From Fonsecaea monophora (Eukaryota > Ascomycota > Eurotiomycetes > Chaetothyriales > Herpotrichiellaceae): DNA of 64,000 bases. Numbering within the stretch: position 1 is the stretch's first letter; every line of letters begins with the position of its first letter. Below the pieces are notes generated by a model. It searched no databases and was not told the origin of the DNA. It saw only the letters and a program-made list of their open reading frames with translations. The translations under genes and the position numbers were made by a program. Location: assembly GCF_001642475.1 (NCBI RefSeq), contig NW_019173941.1:124001-188000 (forward strand). Direction: 5' to 3'. This document shows, piece by piece, positions 55,210 through 64,000 of this stretch.

Positions 55210-55529
55210 CTAGTGAGTAGCAGCTTGCTTGTTGCCCTCAGCGGATGCCTATTACATTTGTTAGATGGTGACAAAAAGGGACAAGGTTAGGGACATACAG
55301 AGTTCTTGGTCTCGTCAATCTTGTCACCAACGGCGTCCTTTGCTGCAGAAGCACGGGTTCCGAGGGATGCGTCAGAGTCTTTGGCGACATTCTTGTTGGC
55401 CTCCTTGGAAGCACCAGAGGTGACTTCGTTGACCTTGTCACCGACGTAGCTACCGAAGCATCAATATCACGAAGACATGACAACACGTAGGATGGCAACA
55501 TACTTGGCAGTGTTCTTGATGGTATCCAT
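55210..55529 (-). CDS. grg-1: GRG-1/CCG-1-like stress protein
   Basis: Three small exons, 55529-55504, 55449-55299 and 55248-55210, encode 71 residues. The spliced protein begins MDTIKNTANYVGDKV and contains SGASKEANKNVAKDSDASLG and AAKDAVGDKIDE, the pattern of the Neurospora glucose-repressible gene 1 product (same as clock-controlled gene 1). It is a short, hydrophilic, Lys/Ala/Asp-rich, LEA-like protein without Cys or membrane segment. Homologues are strongly induced by carbon starvation, stress and the circadian clock; the molecular role is unknown. Exons of 26, 151 and 39 bp are too short for simple gene finding. A TATA-like TATAAG lies about 123 bp upstream. Confidence 0.9.
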
Positions 55530-55651
55530 TGTGGATGAAGTTTGTGATTTGATTTGAATTTGGATTTGATATGAGAACTTTGATGGATTTTGAGAAACGG
55601 TCTGGTGGATGATGGAAAGGAAATGGAAGTGGAATGAGGGAGAGAGAGATA

Positions 55652-55657
55652 CTTATA
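55652..55657 (-). promoter_or_regulatory. TATA box of GRG-1-like gene
   Basis: TATAAG on the minus strand, 123 bp before the ATG and followed by a CT-rich stretch, a usual arrangement for a highly inducible fungal gene. Confidence 0.45.
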
Positions 55658-56120
55658 GTCAGGCAGAATGAGTCTGCGTACGATGTCACTGCCGTTTGCC
55701 TGCTTTGCCTGCTGCCCCGCGTTACGACTTTCACGTGTGACTTCCTCCTTCACAGTCATTGACTCTTTCCTTGGGCTACCTTTGAATCCCCCACTTCCGT
55801 TGCCTGGATAGCCAGTCACATTGCTCCGCGACCAGAGTCAAACAAAGGAAATCGCGTCTAAGATTTCAGCTTGATTCAGTCTGAGGTCATTCGAGATGCT
55901 CTGCCACCGATGACCACCACAATGCTCTCGGAGATACTATGACGTCCTCGGACCTGCTGACACCCACTTACTCGTCCTTGATACTACCTGCCCACCAAAC
56001 CCAGGAAGGTAAAAGTCAATGCTGAACAAAGAGTAGATCCATGATTTGAGAGGTGACGACATGAGATGGGAAGGACCCACAACTGCGCTAACAATTTCCG
56101 CCAATTATACCACAAGCTAT

Positions 56121-56160
56121 GTGGCTGCCTGTGGCTGATCGTGGCTTGCTTGTGGCGCTC
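56121..56160. repeat. 10-bp-period GTGGCT repeat
   Basis: GTGGCT at 56121, 56131 and 56141 and GTGGCG at 56152, with diverged four-base spacers. Another GTGGCT occurs near 56,225. Confidence 0.65.
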
Positions 56161-56571
56161 GGATCTCATTGGGGCTTCGTCATTCGAGATTTAGGAATTT
56201 AGATCCGACCACAGACACGACTTGTGGCTGTCTTTCTTTTCTATCATGACGTATGACGACAAGCACAACTTGCTACAAGGATGATTTGTGCCATGTGACA
56301 CCCGGGTTCTTCCTCATTTGCTGCAGCTCAGCAGCAATGACAGGGAACGATCACGCCCGATCACGCCAACCACTAAGAGCATCAGCTACGAACCACCCCA
56401 AGGCGCTCTTCGACCGAGGACCACGGCACCAAACTTCGTCATCCCCCTTTAAAAGTGCGGAATAGCATAGCCTTCTTAAATGGATATCTGGGAAAATCTT
56501 TTCCCTTGTTAGGCTCTTATTACGGAGATCCTCAGAAGCCGCATTTGACACTTGCTTTCCCATGTGCCACG

Positions 56572-57023
56572 CTATGCGCCTTTCCCATCGCGCCTCGGGC
56601 TGTGTGTTGTGAACCTCAGGTAGTATCTGATAGAACAGCATGTCAAGGCTGGCCTGATGTATGACAACGGCAGTTCACGTACCCGTCAGGATCGTTTAAT
56701 CTGAAATCCTTCAGTCCCCAATCCTGCAATTGGATGTTGGCGTCCAGCTTCCATCCCTTGGCAACAATGAAGTCTCTCTCCTTTTCCAAGTCGTCCACTT
56801 CGACTACTATCTCAATTCCTTTCTTCGGACGGCGGTAACTTGCTTTCTCTTCAAGCGTCTCGGTCGATCCTGTCTCGATGGCGCCGATGAAGATGTTGTC
56901 GCGCCCGAGGTAGGCGTAGTCGCCATTCCGCTTGATCAAGACAAAGTTGAGGATGGTGGAATAGAAGTCAATCATCCGTTGGAGGTCAGATGGGAATATT
57001 TCAATGCGCAACGAGGCTGGCAT
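56572..57023 (-). CDS. VOC-fold (glyoxalase/bleomycin-resistance-like) protein
   Basis: Two exons, 57023-56683 and 56626-56572, across a 56-bp intron (GTACGT..TATCAG), give 131 residues. The first half starts PASLRIEIFPSDLQRMIDFY; the second has KGIEIVVEVDDLEKERDFI and, after splicing, RLNDPDGYYLRFT, the usual strand at the end of the paired beta-alpha-beta-beta-beta modules. Without splicing the conserved DPDGYY motif would be lost, which fixes the acceptor. Glu residues in the first strand and in GIEI are candidate metal ligands. Substrates cannot be predicted for this superfamily. Confidence 0.85.
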
Positions 57024-57636
57024 CGTGAGCACAATATTTCGTCAGAAACCGAGGTGTTTTCCCTCCCACAATCTACTTTGATCATGCTCTCGCAGTCCAT
57101 TGAACAGACTATACCTTTGTATTTATACTTTGAAGCTGTTCCTCCAACGGAATCTTTCGCTTCACAGACAACCCGGCCTTTCACCCTCGTGGCATTGGGG
57201 CTCTGCAACGTCGCTGTCACCCAACTTTGTCAGCGACGAGGTCTAGAGCCCAATCGACCATCGGCCAGTCGGTTTCCTTGGCATTGACTGACTCAGCAGA
57301 TGTTCAGATGTAACACCCACGTGATGCTTCTTCTGGTCCTACAGGATACACGTACTCGGATTGAGGCCGTCGAGAAACCGAGTGGTCTCGATATTACAAA
57401 GGTCGCCTTGGAGGACGGCCAAGATATCCTTGCCACACCGTGTTCTGGTCAAAGGGCACCAAAATTAAAAACGCCAGGCCTTTGGTTCTGGTATAGATAT
57501 GACCATTGCAGAATCCACCGACAGTGATGGTGATAACCATTTATTGACTGTAACATTACTCGAGTGTATTAGTACCTAAGAAGATATAAGTACTTCCGAA
57601 TGCCATCCGTCTTTTCATCCCACGGTTGATAGTCGA
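57024..57636. other. Intergenic, no gene seen
   Basis: Upstream of the VOC-fold gene and downstream of the hydrolase gene (both minus strand). A CACGTG occurs at 57318-57323. Confidence 0.5.
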
Positions 57637-58506
57637 TCAAATCCCCTCCCCGGTCAAGAAATCCAGCATCAGCTTCGCTATCTCCTCCGTGTGACTCTCG
57701 ACTAAAAAGTGTCCACCTTCCAACAACACCAGCTTCAGGGATTTCACATCCCTCCTGAAGGCTTCCGCTCCCGAAGGCGGGAAGATGATGTCGTTCTTGC
57801 CCCATACCGCTAGCACAGGAACATTGCTCTGCCGCATGTACGCCTGAAACTTGGGATACAGTGCGACGTTAGTGCCATAGTCCCTGAACAGATCAAGTTG
57901 GATCTCCTTGTTGCCCGGCCGGCACATGAGGGCGTAGTCGAGGTGATATGTCGCCGGATCATCAATCTTTTCAGCTTCGGGCTCTCCATGCAGATACTGA
58001 TCCTTTGTGGCCTCAAAAGACAAGACCGCGCCCGAAATCATCTCGCGCAATTGCTTCTCCTCGTTAGACCCGGTATCAGAAGCCCATAGTTTCCGAAGAG
58101 GATCCCAAAACGACGACAAGCCTTCTTCATAGGCGTTGCCATTCTGAGAAATGATGGCTGTGATAGCCTCTGGCCGCTCAAGCGCCAGGCGAAATCCTGT
58201 CGGGGCACCATAATCAAACACATACACCGCGAATTTCTGGATATTGAGAACGTCAAGGAAGGCTCCGATTGTAGTCGCGAGATTGGCGAAAGTGTACTCG
58301 AAGTTCAAGGAGGCAGGTATTTCTGTGAAACCAAAGCCAGGTAGGTCTGGAGCGATAACATGGTATTTATCGGCGAGAATAGGGATAAGTTTCCGGTATT
58401 GGTTTGAGGAGGACGGAAAACCATGTAACAGGAGAATTGTGGGTTTGCTTGGAGAGCCTGCTTCCCGATAGAAGACTTTGATGCCATTAGGGAGAGTCGT
58501 GTACAT
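57637..58506 (-). CDS. Alpha/beta hydrolase, epoxide-hydrolase-like
   Basis: A single exon of 289 residues. LLLHGFPSSSNQYRKLIP carries the HGFP oxyanion motif, APDLPGFGFTEIP follows, and the nucleophile position is Asp in AVYVFDYGAPTGFRLAL, as in epoxide hydrolases and haloalkane dehalogenases rather than Ser esterases. AVWGKNDIIFPP supplies the acid and LEGGHFLVESH the catalytic His. There is no signal peptide, so a cytosolic enzyme is likely. The substrate is unknown; the neighbouring VOC-fold protein on the same strand hints at detoxification, but the 600-bp gap argues against tight co-expression. Confidence 0.88.
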   Translation of the reverse strand: MYTTLPNGIKVFYREAGSPSKPTILLLHGFPSSSNQYRKLIPILADKYHVIAPDLPGFGFTEIPASLNFEYTFANLATTIGAFLDVLNIQKFAVYVFDYGAPTGFRLALERPEAITAIISQNGNAYEEGLSSFWDPLRKLWASDTGSNEEKQLREMISGAVLSFEATKDQYLHGEPEAEKIDDPATYHLDYALMCRPGNKEIQLDLFRDYGTNVALYPKFQAYMRQSNVPVLAVWGKNDIIFPPSGAEAFRRDVKSLKLVLLEGGHFLVESHTEEIAKLMLDFLTGEGI

Positions 58507-60396
58507 TTTGAATAGGGTCGATGGGGGATTGACTGTATGATGGTCGCCTGTGCTAGAAGTAATTTGAGCTCGGTTCTCTGATATCTACTGAACGACTCGA
58601 AGACGTGATGGGATATAGGGACTTAACCTGCTATATATACCTGACCTGATGCTCGAACAAGATGAGTGAACACAAAGGCTCAAGCAACTCGACACAGCTC
58701 AAGCTCGAGCTGTAGCTTAGCCCGTAAACAAGCTCCCAGATCCAATTAGGCCTCATTATACAGACCTATTGAAACGTCATCTGACAAACACAGATATCTC
58801 AAGCTCAACAGGACACTTCTGAGAGTTTGCCTAGAGATGCGATATGACATTCTTTGCATTGATATTTGATCTTGGAACCGCTGACAAAGAAGACTAGAAG
58901 AGCAATTGGCGCAGTATCTGAGTTTTGTCACTTTAAGCCTGCATGCTGGTCGTCCACGGAGATGCAAGGATGAGGAAAGGAGGAGTCTAGTAGTTGGTTG
59001 TAGACAAGTCGCCGCTCCAAGATGACCTCAGAGGCACCAAAAGTGGCAGGATATATGCGTATGCTTTGGAAATGGCGAGAACCGCCACGGCAAAAGAGCA
59101 AGCTCCAATTTCTGTTTCGGGAAATCAAAACTTGCCCTGAATGGCCTAAGGCATCCTAGACATCCCGCTCTTTTTGCGCCTCAGGTCAGCGTGATGTCAA
59201 ACTCACCAACTCAACCTCCAATTACATATCACGGCTGAACTACATTCATCCACATGGTATCGCTCTTCGTGGCTTGCCATTTTTTCTCGTGCTGCTTTGC
59301 AATTAGGCCGATTGCTGCTTTTGATGACACCGCTGACCTGCGCAAACTGTGGAGTAGATCTGGCTGATACCACCGCGTTCGGGAGTTGTTCCCTGGGTCT
59401 ATACTAAAGCTGAGAGAAGGCAGGTAAGCCTCGACCGAGATGACAGGGTCACGATGAACCAGTTACCACAGCAGCTGTGGCCAAGTCACTCCCGTCAGCG
59501 GCACAAGGTATCCGGGAGCATGAATCTGGCAGCATTGATTCCTAAAGGAACATCTTTGTGAACCAGCAAAGTTCATTCTGCTGCTGCTTTTCATCTCAGA
59601 CGTGTTCGCTGCTTTTCACTTCCGCCACCAGTGGAGTAGTGATCCAACAACATGGCTGCTTCAGGCCTTTACCCTGTGGCGAAGCGGGAAACTAATGGTC
59701 CTATCGACATCTGGGTTTTATCAAGAGCGAGAGCGCAAGGCGGCAGGATATCCCTGGCCCCTCAAACTGGTTATGCTGGTGTTCGTCGAGGCCGAAAGGC
59801 TGTATCGCCATAGACCGACTTGGGACAAATGAGGCCTGACTAGTCCACTTCATGAACCAGCGAAACAACTGCTCCTGCTGCTTTTCAGCTTGTCACTGCT
59901 CGCTGCTTTGTATGTCCATGCTGGTCTTTCACCTCGTGAATCGGCTAGTTGCCTTCTGTGGAGCAAGGTTTGCCGCACAACAAGTTGTGAGCACAGCTCA
60001 AGAGAAGAGGAACCAGTAATGGAGTGGACACATGGATACGAGGAGGTGATGCCACATCAAGACGAATATACGATGGGAGAGCATAAGAGCATGTATTTTC
60101 CCACGCACACAGGATTCCGCGATGCAGATGTGGATATTCCTGGAGTGTATGGCACGCGAGGAGCGAGGAGGGGAAGAAAGCCTTCAGATATCGAGAACGC
60201 AATACGGCAATGCTTCGCAGAATAAGTGACAGTCAGGAGGAATCACTTCATGTAGGAGGTTTATTTTGTATTGCAGAAAGTGAGTATGTTCATGTACAGC
60301 ACTTTTGAACTCTGAGTTGGTTCTATACAACCCTAGCGGTGAGCATTGACACGCCATCACAGTCAACCAATTTTGTTCTGCCTACACCCAGGATGT
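58507..60396. other. Intergenic with a degenerate duplication
   Basis: 1.9 kb without a supported gene. It holds two similar 60-bp stretches (59558-59618 and 59852-59915). A plus-strand frame ending at 60225 (GEHKSMYFPTHTGFRDADVD, then basic residues) looks mildly protein-like but has no ATG near its N-terminus. Confidence 0.45.
59558..59915. repeat. Two degenerate 60-bp direct repeats
   Basis: Both units begin TGAACCAGC and share CTGCTGCTTTTCA and TTCGCTGCTTT/CTCGCTGCTTT at equal spacing, so they align without gaps over about 60 bp; starts are about 294 bp apart. Confidence 0.6.
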
Positions 60397-61230
60397 CTAC
60401 AACTTGTGTCTCTTCTGTCCACTAGCAATCTTCTTGAACTCTTCCTGCGGTGCCCCCTGGATAAACCTCTTCATGCCCTCCATCACCTCCCGAACTCCTT
60501 GTGCCTCGAGGCCTTCCAAGAACGGCCGTCTGATCAGTTCCTTGATCTTCAGAATGGACTCTTGGTTCAGATGCTCGCCCAACTTGTCATCGATTTCTGC
60601 CAGCACTTGTTTCAGGAACCCATCAGAGTCGTTCTGGTCCTTACCAGAAAAGACCTTGTTCACGAAGCCGCAAGCCACGAGCTCATCACATGGGATCTTG
60701 CGGGACATGATGAGTGCTTCGTTGGCCTTTGTCAGGCCCATGCGCTGCACGAGCCCAATGCTCGCACCACCCTCTGCGACTAGTCCAAGCGAGGAGAACG
60801 GCGTCAACAGGAAGGTATGCGGCGTGGCATAGATGAAGTCGCAGAAGCCCAATATGGCTGCGGACAACCCCACCGTTGGCCCGTTCAGCGCACCGACCAA
60901 GATCTTCGGATGCGTATAGAACGACCGTGTGATATCCAAGTTGTTGCTCACGAATCCCTTCAAAATATCATTCCGTGCGGCATCTTTGTCCAAGCCCGGT
61001 CCAACACCAGGTCTGGTAGAATTGACATTTGCACCCGCGGAGAAAAACCGACCCGAGCCTGTGATCACCGTGACGCTGATGTTGGGATTCTCAGCGATCT
61101 CGCGGAGTAGGCAGGAGATGCGGTAGTAGTAAGGTTGGCTCATGGCATTTAGCTTCTTGGGTTGATTGAGGGTGATGATCGCGATGCGGCCTTGCTCCCT
61201 GTAGAGGACTGCTTCTTCTGGGGAAGCCAT
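60397..61230 (-). CDS. eci1: Peroxisomal delta3,delta2-enoyl-CoA isomerase (ECI1-like)
   Basis: A single exon of 277 residues from the ATG at 61230 (MASPEEAVLYREQGRIAIIT). Crotonase-fold features: LNQPKKLNAMSQ, ITGSGRFFSAGANV (oxyanion hole), NGPTVGLSAAILGFCDFIYA (second oxyanion glycine) and FSSLGLVAEGGAS, where Glu matches the single catalytic Glu of Eci1 rather than the two of hydratases. The last residues are KRHKL, a PTS1-like tripeptide HKL, matching peroxisomal location as in yeast Eci1. The enzyme shifts cis-3 or trans-3 double bonds to trans-2 for beta-oxidation of unsaturated fatty acids. A longer in-frame upstream stretch begins at a non-ATG codon and was not used. Confidence 0.88.
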   Translation of the reverse strand: MASPEEAVLYREQGRIAIITLNQPKKLNAMSQPYYYRISCLLREIAENPNISVTVITGSGRFFSAGANVNSTRPGVGPGLDKDAARNDILKGFVSNNLDITRSFYTHPKILVGALNGPTVGLSAAILGFCDFIYATPHTFLLTPFSSLGLVAEGGASIGLVQRMGLTKANEALIMSRKIPCDELVACGFVNKVFSGKDQNDSDGFLKQVLAEIDDKLGEHLNQESILKIKELIRRPFLEGLEAQGVREVMEGMKRFIQGAPQEEFKKIASGQKRHKL

Positions 61231-62210
61231 GATAGCGGTTGCTGAGGATGGACTGAAGACGGTAGGATCGCGAAGGGAGGGACACGGCGGACGTGCTCGG
61301 CTCGAGGGCAAGAGGGGAGGAACTTGATACTCGTCGAGATATACCTGAGGTTGAACAAGGGCAAGCAAACAAGCCTGGAATATGCTGGTGAATGAATCCT
61401 TTGGAGTCTTTTCTAGCTCCTAGAAGACCTAGGGTTAGTGTTAGGTATATAAAATGGTTTCAATCATTGACCCTCGGCACTTTCCAAGACAGCTATCGCC
61501 GTGAACGACTACTAATCAAGGAGGTGTTTGGAGTATTATTGAACGGTGAATTCGTGGCGGGTCAAAGTGTGGAGATGCATCGGCTGGCGGTTCAGTCCCT
61601 GCGCTGGGAACTGAGCCGAGGTTGCCGGAATCTCAATCACCTCGCTTTGCCGCATCGTTCCCTATGGTCAAATCAGAAGGGGATTCGGCTTCCGGCTCGT
61701 TGTTTGTTTCTACCCAGCCGACTGAATAGAAAGCTTCAGCGAGACCGCACCGCAGATGCTAGAGGAGTTGGGTTTGAGCATCATGTCTTGCTTTGTCGCA
61801 ATTTTTTGACTTCCCTGTCCTGCCCAAGTGAAGCAGACATATCCATATCTCCCAATTTGGGTGTCCATCACAGCAACAAGCGTAGAACAATCTGGGTTGG
61901 ACCAATGTCATGGTCCATATCGGGTCCTTTCAGGTAAAAGGTTTCTCCATCGACGAGGCTGTCACCTAGGGCTGGAGCAAACACGGCGACAAGGCTGAAT
62001 TCCCATATAAGGCAGGTTAGGCGAATGGTGCCTTTACTGCTTTGTTATTGGTCGCTGATGTCGTGATCATTGACTGCGCGGTCGACTCCCCTACCAGTTT
62101 CATCACAAAATTGTTAAAGCCCTGGAAAATGCATGTCACATTTCTTAACTGGAGGGGCCCCGCTCCCTCCTCTGTGCTCTCTACCAGTTTGAAATCCTGC
62201 ACAGCTCAAC
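61231..62210. promoter_or_regulatory. Divergent promoter ECI1-like / CysA-like genes
   Basis: It contains an ATG-initiated 181-codon plus-strand open frame (61392-61937) with no recognised domain, treated as unproven. No full MetR-type site was seen. Confidence 0.4.
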
Positions 62211-63818
62211 ATGGCTGTTCCCCGAGGTGCCCAGATCGCAGCACGGCTACTGAGTCGAGGCTCAAGGGCTCTCACTTCCAATTCATCCTCATCTATAAGG
62301 GAACACAGGTTCGCCCACTCGCTTGCAAAATCGGAGACCCAGCGGATTAGAAATGCGTCCCTACACACACGAGCAAGCCATCATGCGCAGGCTGCCGCCG
62401 CCGCCGTACGAGAAGAAGACTCTTTCGAGGGGTCCGAGTCCACAAACCCGGCAATGTCCTTTCCGTGCCTTGACGCTCAAGAACTGAAGACGGCCGCTTT
62501 GCAGAACCGTTCTCTCGAATCAGGACCTGAACCGTCTTACACCACGGGGAAACACATGGTATTTCGCAGCTCTGAGCCCATGCTGCTGGATTGGGGCGGG
62601 ATACTACCGGAATTCGATATTGCTCATGAGACTTGGGGTACATTGAACGCGGACAAGAGCAATGCAATTCTGCTGCACACTGGGTTGTCGGCGTCGAGCC
62701 ATGCACACAGCACTGAAGCCAACCCAAAGCCTGGGTGGTGGGAAAAGTTCATTGGGCCTGGTTGTCCCTTAGATACCAACAAACACTTTGTGATTTGCAC
62801 GAACGTTATAGGCGGCTGCTATGGCTCAACTGGACCTTCTTCGATCGACCCGTCCGACGGTCAGCGATATGCCACTCGGTTCCCCATCTTGACCATGGAC
62901 GACATGGTCAGAGCGCAAGCGCGGCTTCTGGATGGTCTTGGCATTGACAAGCTCTACGCCAGCGTTGGCGCCAGTATGGGTGGAATGCAAAGTCTCGCTT
63001 TCGGCGTGCATTTCCCAGACCGAGTGGGCAAAATAGTCAGCATTTCGGGTTGTGCAAGAAGTCACCCATATAGTATCGCAATGCGGCACACTCAACGGCA
63101 AGTGTTGATGATGGATCCCAAGTGGAACAGAGGTTTCTACTACGACAGTATTCCTCCACACACGGGGATGAAGCTCGCGCGCGAAATTGCAACAGTGACA
63201 TATCGCAGTGGGCCAGAATGGGAGAACCGGTTTGGGAGGCAGCGAGCCGATCCCAGTAAACAGCCTGCTCTGTGCCCGGATTTCTTGATTGAAACGTACC
63301 TGGACCACGCTGGTGAGAAATTTTCCTTGGAATATGATCCAAATTCTCTGCTTTATGTGAGCAAGGCCATGGATCTCTTCGATCTTGGGTGGGCGCACCA
63401 AGAAAGTACCAGAGAACGGAGGCAAAAGAACCAGGAGAAGCTAGTCAACTTCCACGGGGCAGCGGCAATTCGAAATGACCCAGCATGCAGCCTAACGCTA
63501 CCGTCGAAGAATTACGAAGAGAAAGTCTCCACCGCGCCAATGGACGAAGCTGTTGCCCCCGGACATCAAGGGCCACCCAGAGATCTCGTCCAGGGAATGG
63601 CACCCTTGCGCAGTCATCCTGTGTTGGTGATGGGTGTGGCGAGTGATATCCTCTTCCCGGCATGGCAGCAAAGAGAGATTGCTGAGACCTTGAGGGCGAC
63701 GGGAAATAATCAAGTAACGCACGTGGAGCTTGGTGAGGATATTAGTTTGTTCGGACACGACACATTCCTCCTGGACTTGGAGCATATTGGTGGCAATCTT
63801 GGGAAATTTCTGCAGTAA
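62211..63818 (+). CDS. cysA: Serine/homoserine O-acetyltransferase, CysA-like
   Basis: A single exon of 535 residues. The first 60 are rich in Arg, Ser and Ala and lack acidic residues until about 35, as in mitochondrial presequences. The alpha/beta-hydrolase-fold acetyltransferase then follows: AILLHTGLSASSHAHS, CTNVIGGCYGSTGPSS, the nucleophile elbow VGASMGGMQSLAFGVHFPDR, and the late acid and His in VMGVASDILFPAWQ and ISLFGHDTFLLD. This family includes homoserine O-acetyltransferase (Met2) and the fungal serine O-acetyltransferase CysA. The presequence, extended insert (RSGPEWENRFGRQRAD) and length favour the CysA group, which makes O-acetylserine for cysteine in mitochondria. Without a tree, Met2 remains possible. 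Confidence 0.85.
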   Translation: MAVPRGAQIAARLLSRGSRALTSNSSSSIREHRFAHSLAKSETQRIRNASLHTRASHHAQAAAAAVREEDSFEGSESTNPAMSFPCLDAQELKTAALQNRSLESGPEPSYTTGKHMVFRSSEPMLLDWGGILPEFDIAHETWGTLNADKSNAILLHTGLSASSHAHSTEANPKPGWWEKFIGPGCPLDTNKHFVICTNVIGGCYGSTGPSSIDPSDGQRYATRFPILTMDDMVRAQARLLDGLGIDKLYASVGASMGGMQSLAFGVHFPDRVGKIVSISGCARSHPYSIAMRHTQRQVLMMDPKWNRGFYYDSIPPHTGMKLAREIATVTYRSGPEWENRFGRQRADPSKQPALCPDFLIETYLDHAGEKFSLEYDPNSLLYVSKAMDLFDLGWAHQESTRERRQKNQEKLVNFHGAAAIRNDPACSLTLPSKNYEEKVSTAPMDEAVAPGHQGPPRDLVQGMAPLRSHPVLVMGVASDILFPAWQQREIAETLRATGNNQVTHVELGEDISLFGHDTFLLDLEHIGGNLGKFLQ

Positions 63819-64000
63819 GCGCATATAGCATTCATAGTCATAAGATGCGATAAATGTCGCTCCGAACCCTTTCATTTCAAAGTGGCAACAGCCAGGCTCT
63901 ATTCTTGAAATACTAGCCTTCGAAGTGAAGACGTTTTATCCTCCAACATTGTTGGGCGGTCGTTCAACTCTTCGAATGCAGAATCAACCCCACAATCAAC
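63819..64000. other. 3' flank of CysA-like gene
   Basis: No gene is visible in the last 180 bp; presumably 3' untranslated region. Confidence 0.6.

Larger units (their letters stand above)
55530..56571. promoter_or_regulatory. Upstream region of GRG-1-like gene
   Basis: It contains TATAAG (minus strand, 55652-55657), CACGTG at 55732-55737 and, further out, a 10-bp-period GTGGCT repeat. No gene is supported. Confidence 0.5.

Noticed and set aside
60397..61368. N-terminally extended enoyl-CoA isomerase
   Set aside because: The extension starts at a non-ATG codon and is Pro/Ser-rich, typical of leader sequence; the ATG at 61230 precedes the fold directly.

Overview
This window is nuclear DNA of a filamentous ascomycete (Pezizomycotina). 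The evidence is about twenty protein genes with short GT..AG introns (mostly 48-80 bp, often with a CTAAC-type branch site), a Ste12-type factor with C-terminal zinc fingers, a SepA-type formin, a GRG-1/CCG-1 stress protein and a four-exon uL2 gene. The gene content fits Eurotiomycetes such as Chaetothyriales, but that placement is an impression, not a measurement. I see no tRNA, rRNA, CRISPR array or intact transposon.

Layout. 1-6.7 kb looks accessory: a discontinuous unknown reading frame (minus, about 0.8-1.9 kb), a possible small CRE/TATA-driven gene at 2.5 kb, a GC-rich family 25 glycosyltransferase (4.05-5.16 kb), then 1.5 kb of simple repeats and GTAC-rich sequence. 6.7-28.5 kb is a core block: a GAS2-domain cytoskeletal protein, HUS1 (9-1-1 clamp), an NHX1-type Na+/H+ exchanger, a SNF2/STH1 remodeller ATPase, a BAR-domain protein, ribosomal protein uL2, and a DDT/WHIM-like chromatin protein that carries an apparent one-base frameshift. 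29.3-46.4 kb holds the MAPKKK Ste11/SteC, a ZNF511-like zinc finger protein, a lactonase-like metallo-beta-lactamase, a SepA/Bni1 formin, a small membrane protein and Ste12/SteA. 46.4-50.5 kb is the largest gene-free stretch. 50.5-54.4 kb carries a FAF1-type ribosome-biogenesis factor, HIS6 and an unknown protein that converges on HIS6 with 11 bp between stop codons. 55.2-63.8 kb holds a GRG-1 homologue, a VOC-fold protein, an epoxide-hydrolase-like enzyme, a peroxisomal enoyl-CoA isomerase and a CysA-type O-acetyltransferase.

Links between genes. Ste11, the formin and Ste12 all act in the yeast pheromone/filamentation and polarity pathway and sit within 17 kb on one strand. The DDT/WHIM-like protein and SNF2 are both chromatin-remodelling components, though not necessarily partners. 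The right end is metabolic.

I found no convincing new multi-gene system. The most unusual observations are: two Ste12 introns at equivalent positions of the two zinc fingers, flanking an 84-bp frame-neutral exon whose skipping would leave one intact hybrid finger; the frameshift in the DDT/WHIM-like gene; and paired TCACGTGA sites upstream of SNF2. Exon boundaries were set by eye from splice consensus, reading frame and remembered family sequence. No alignment or search was run.
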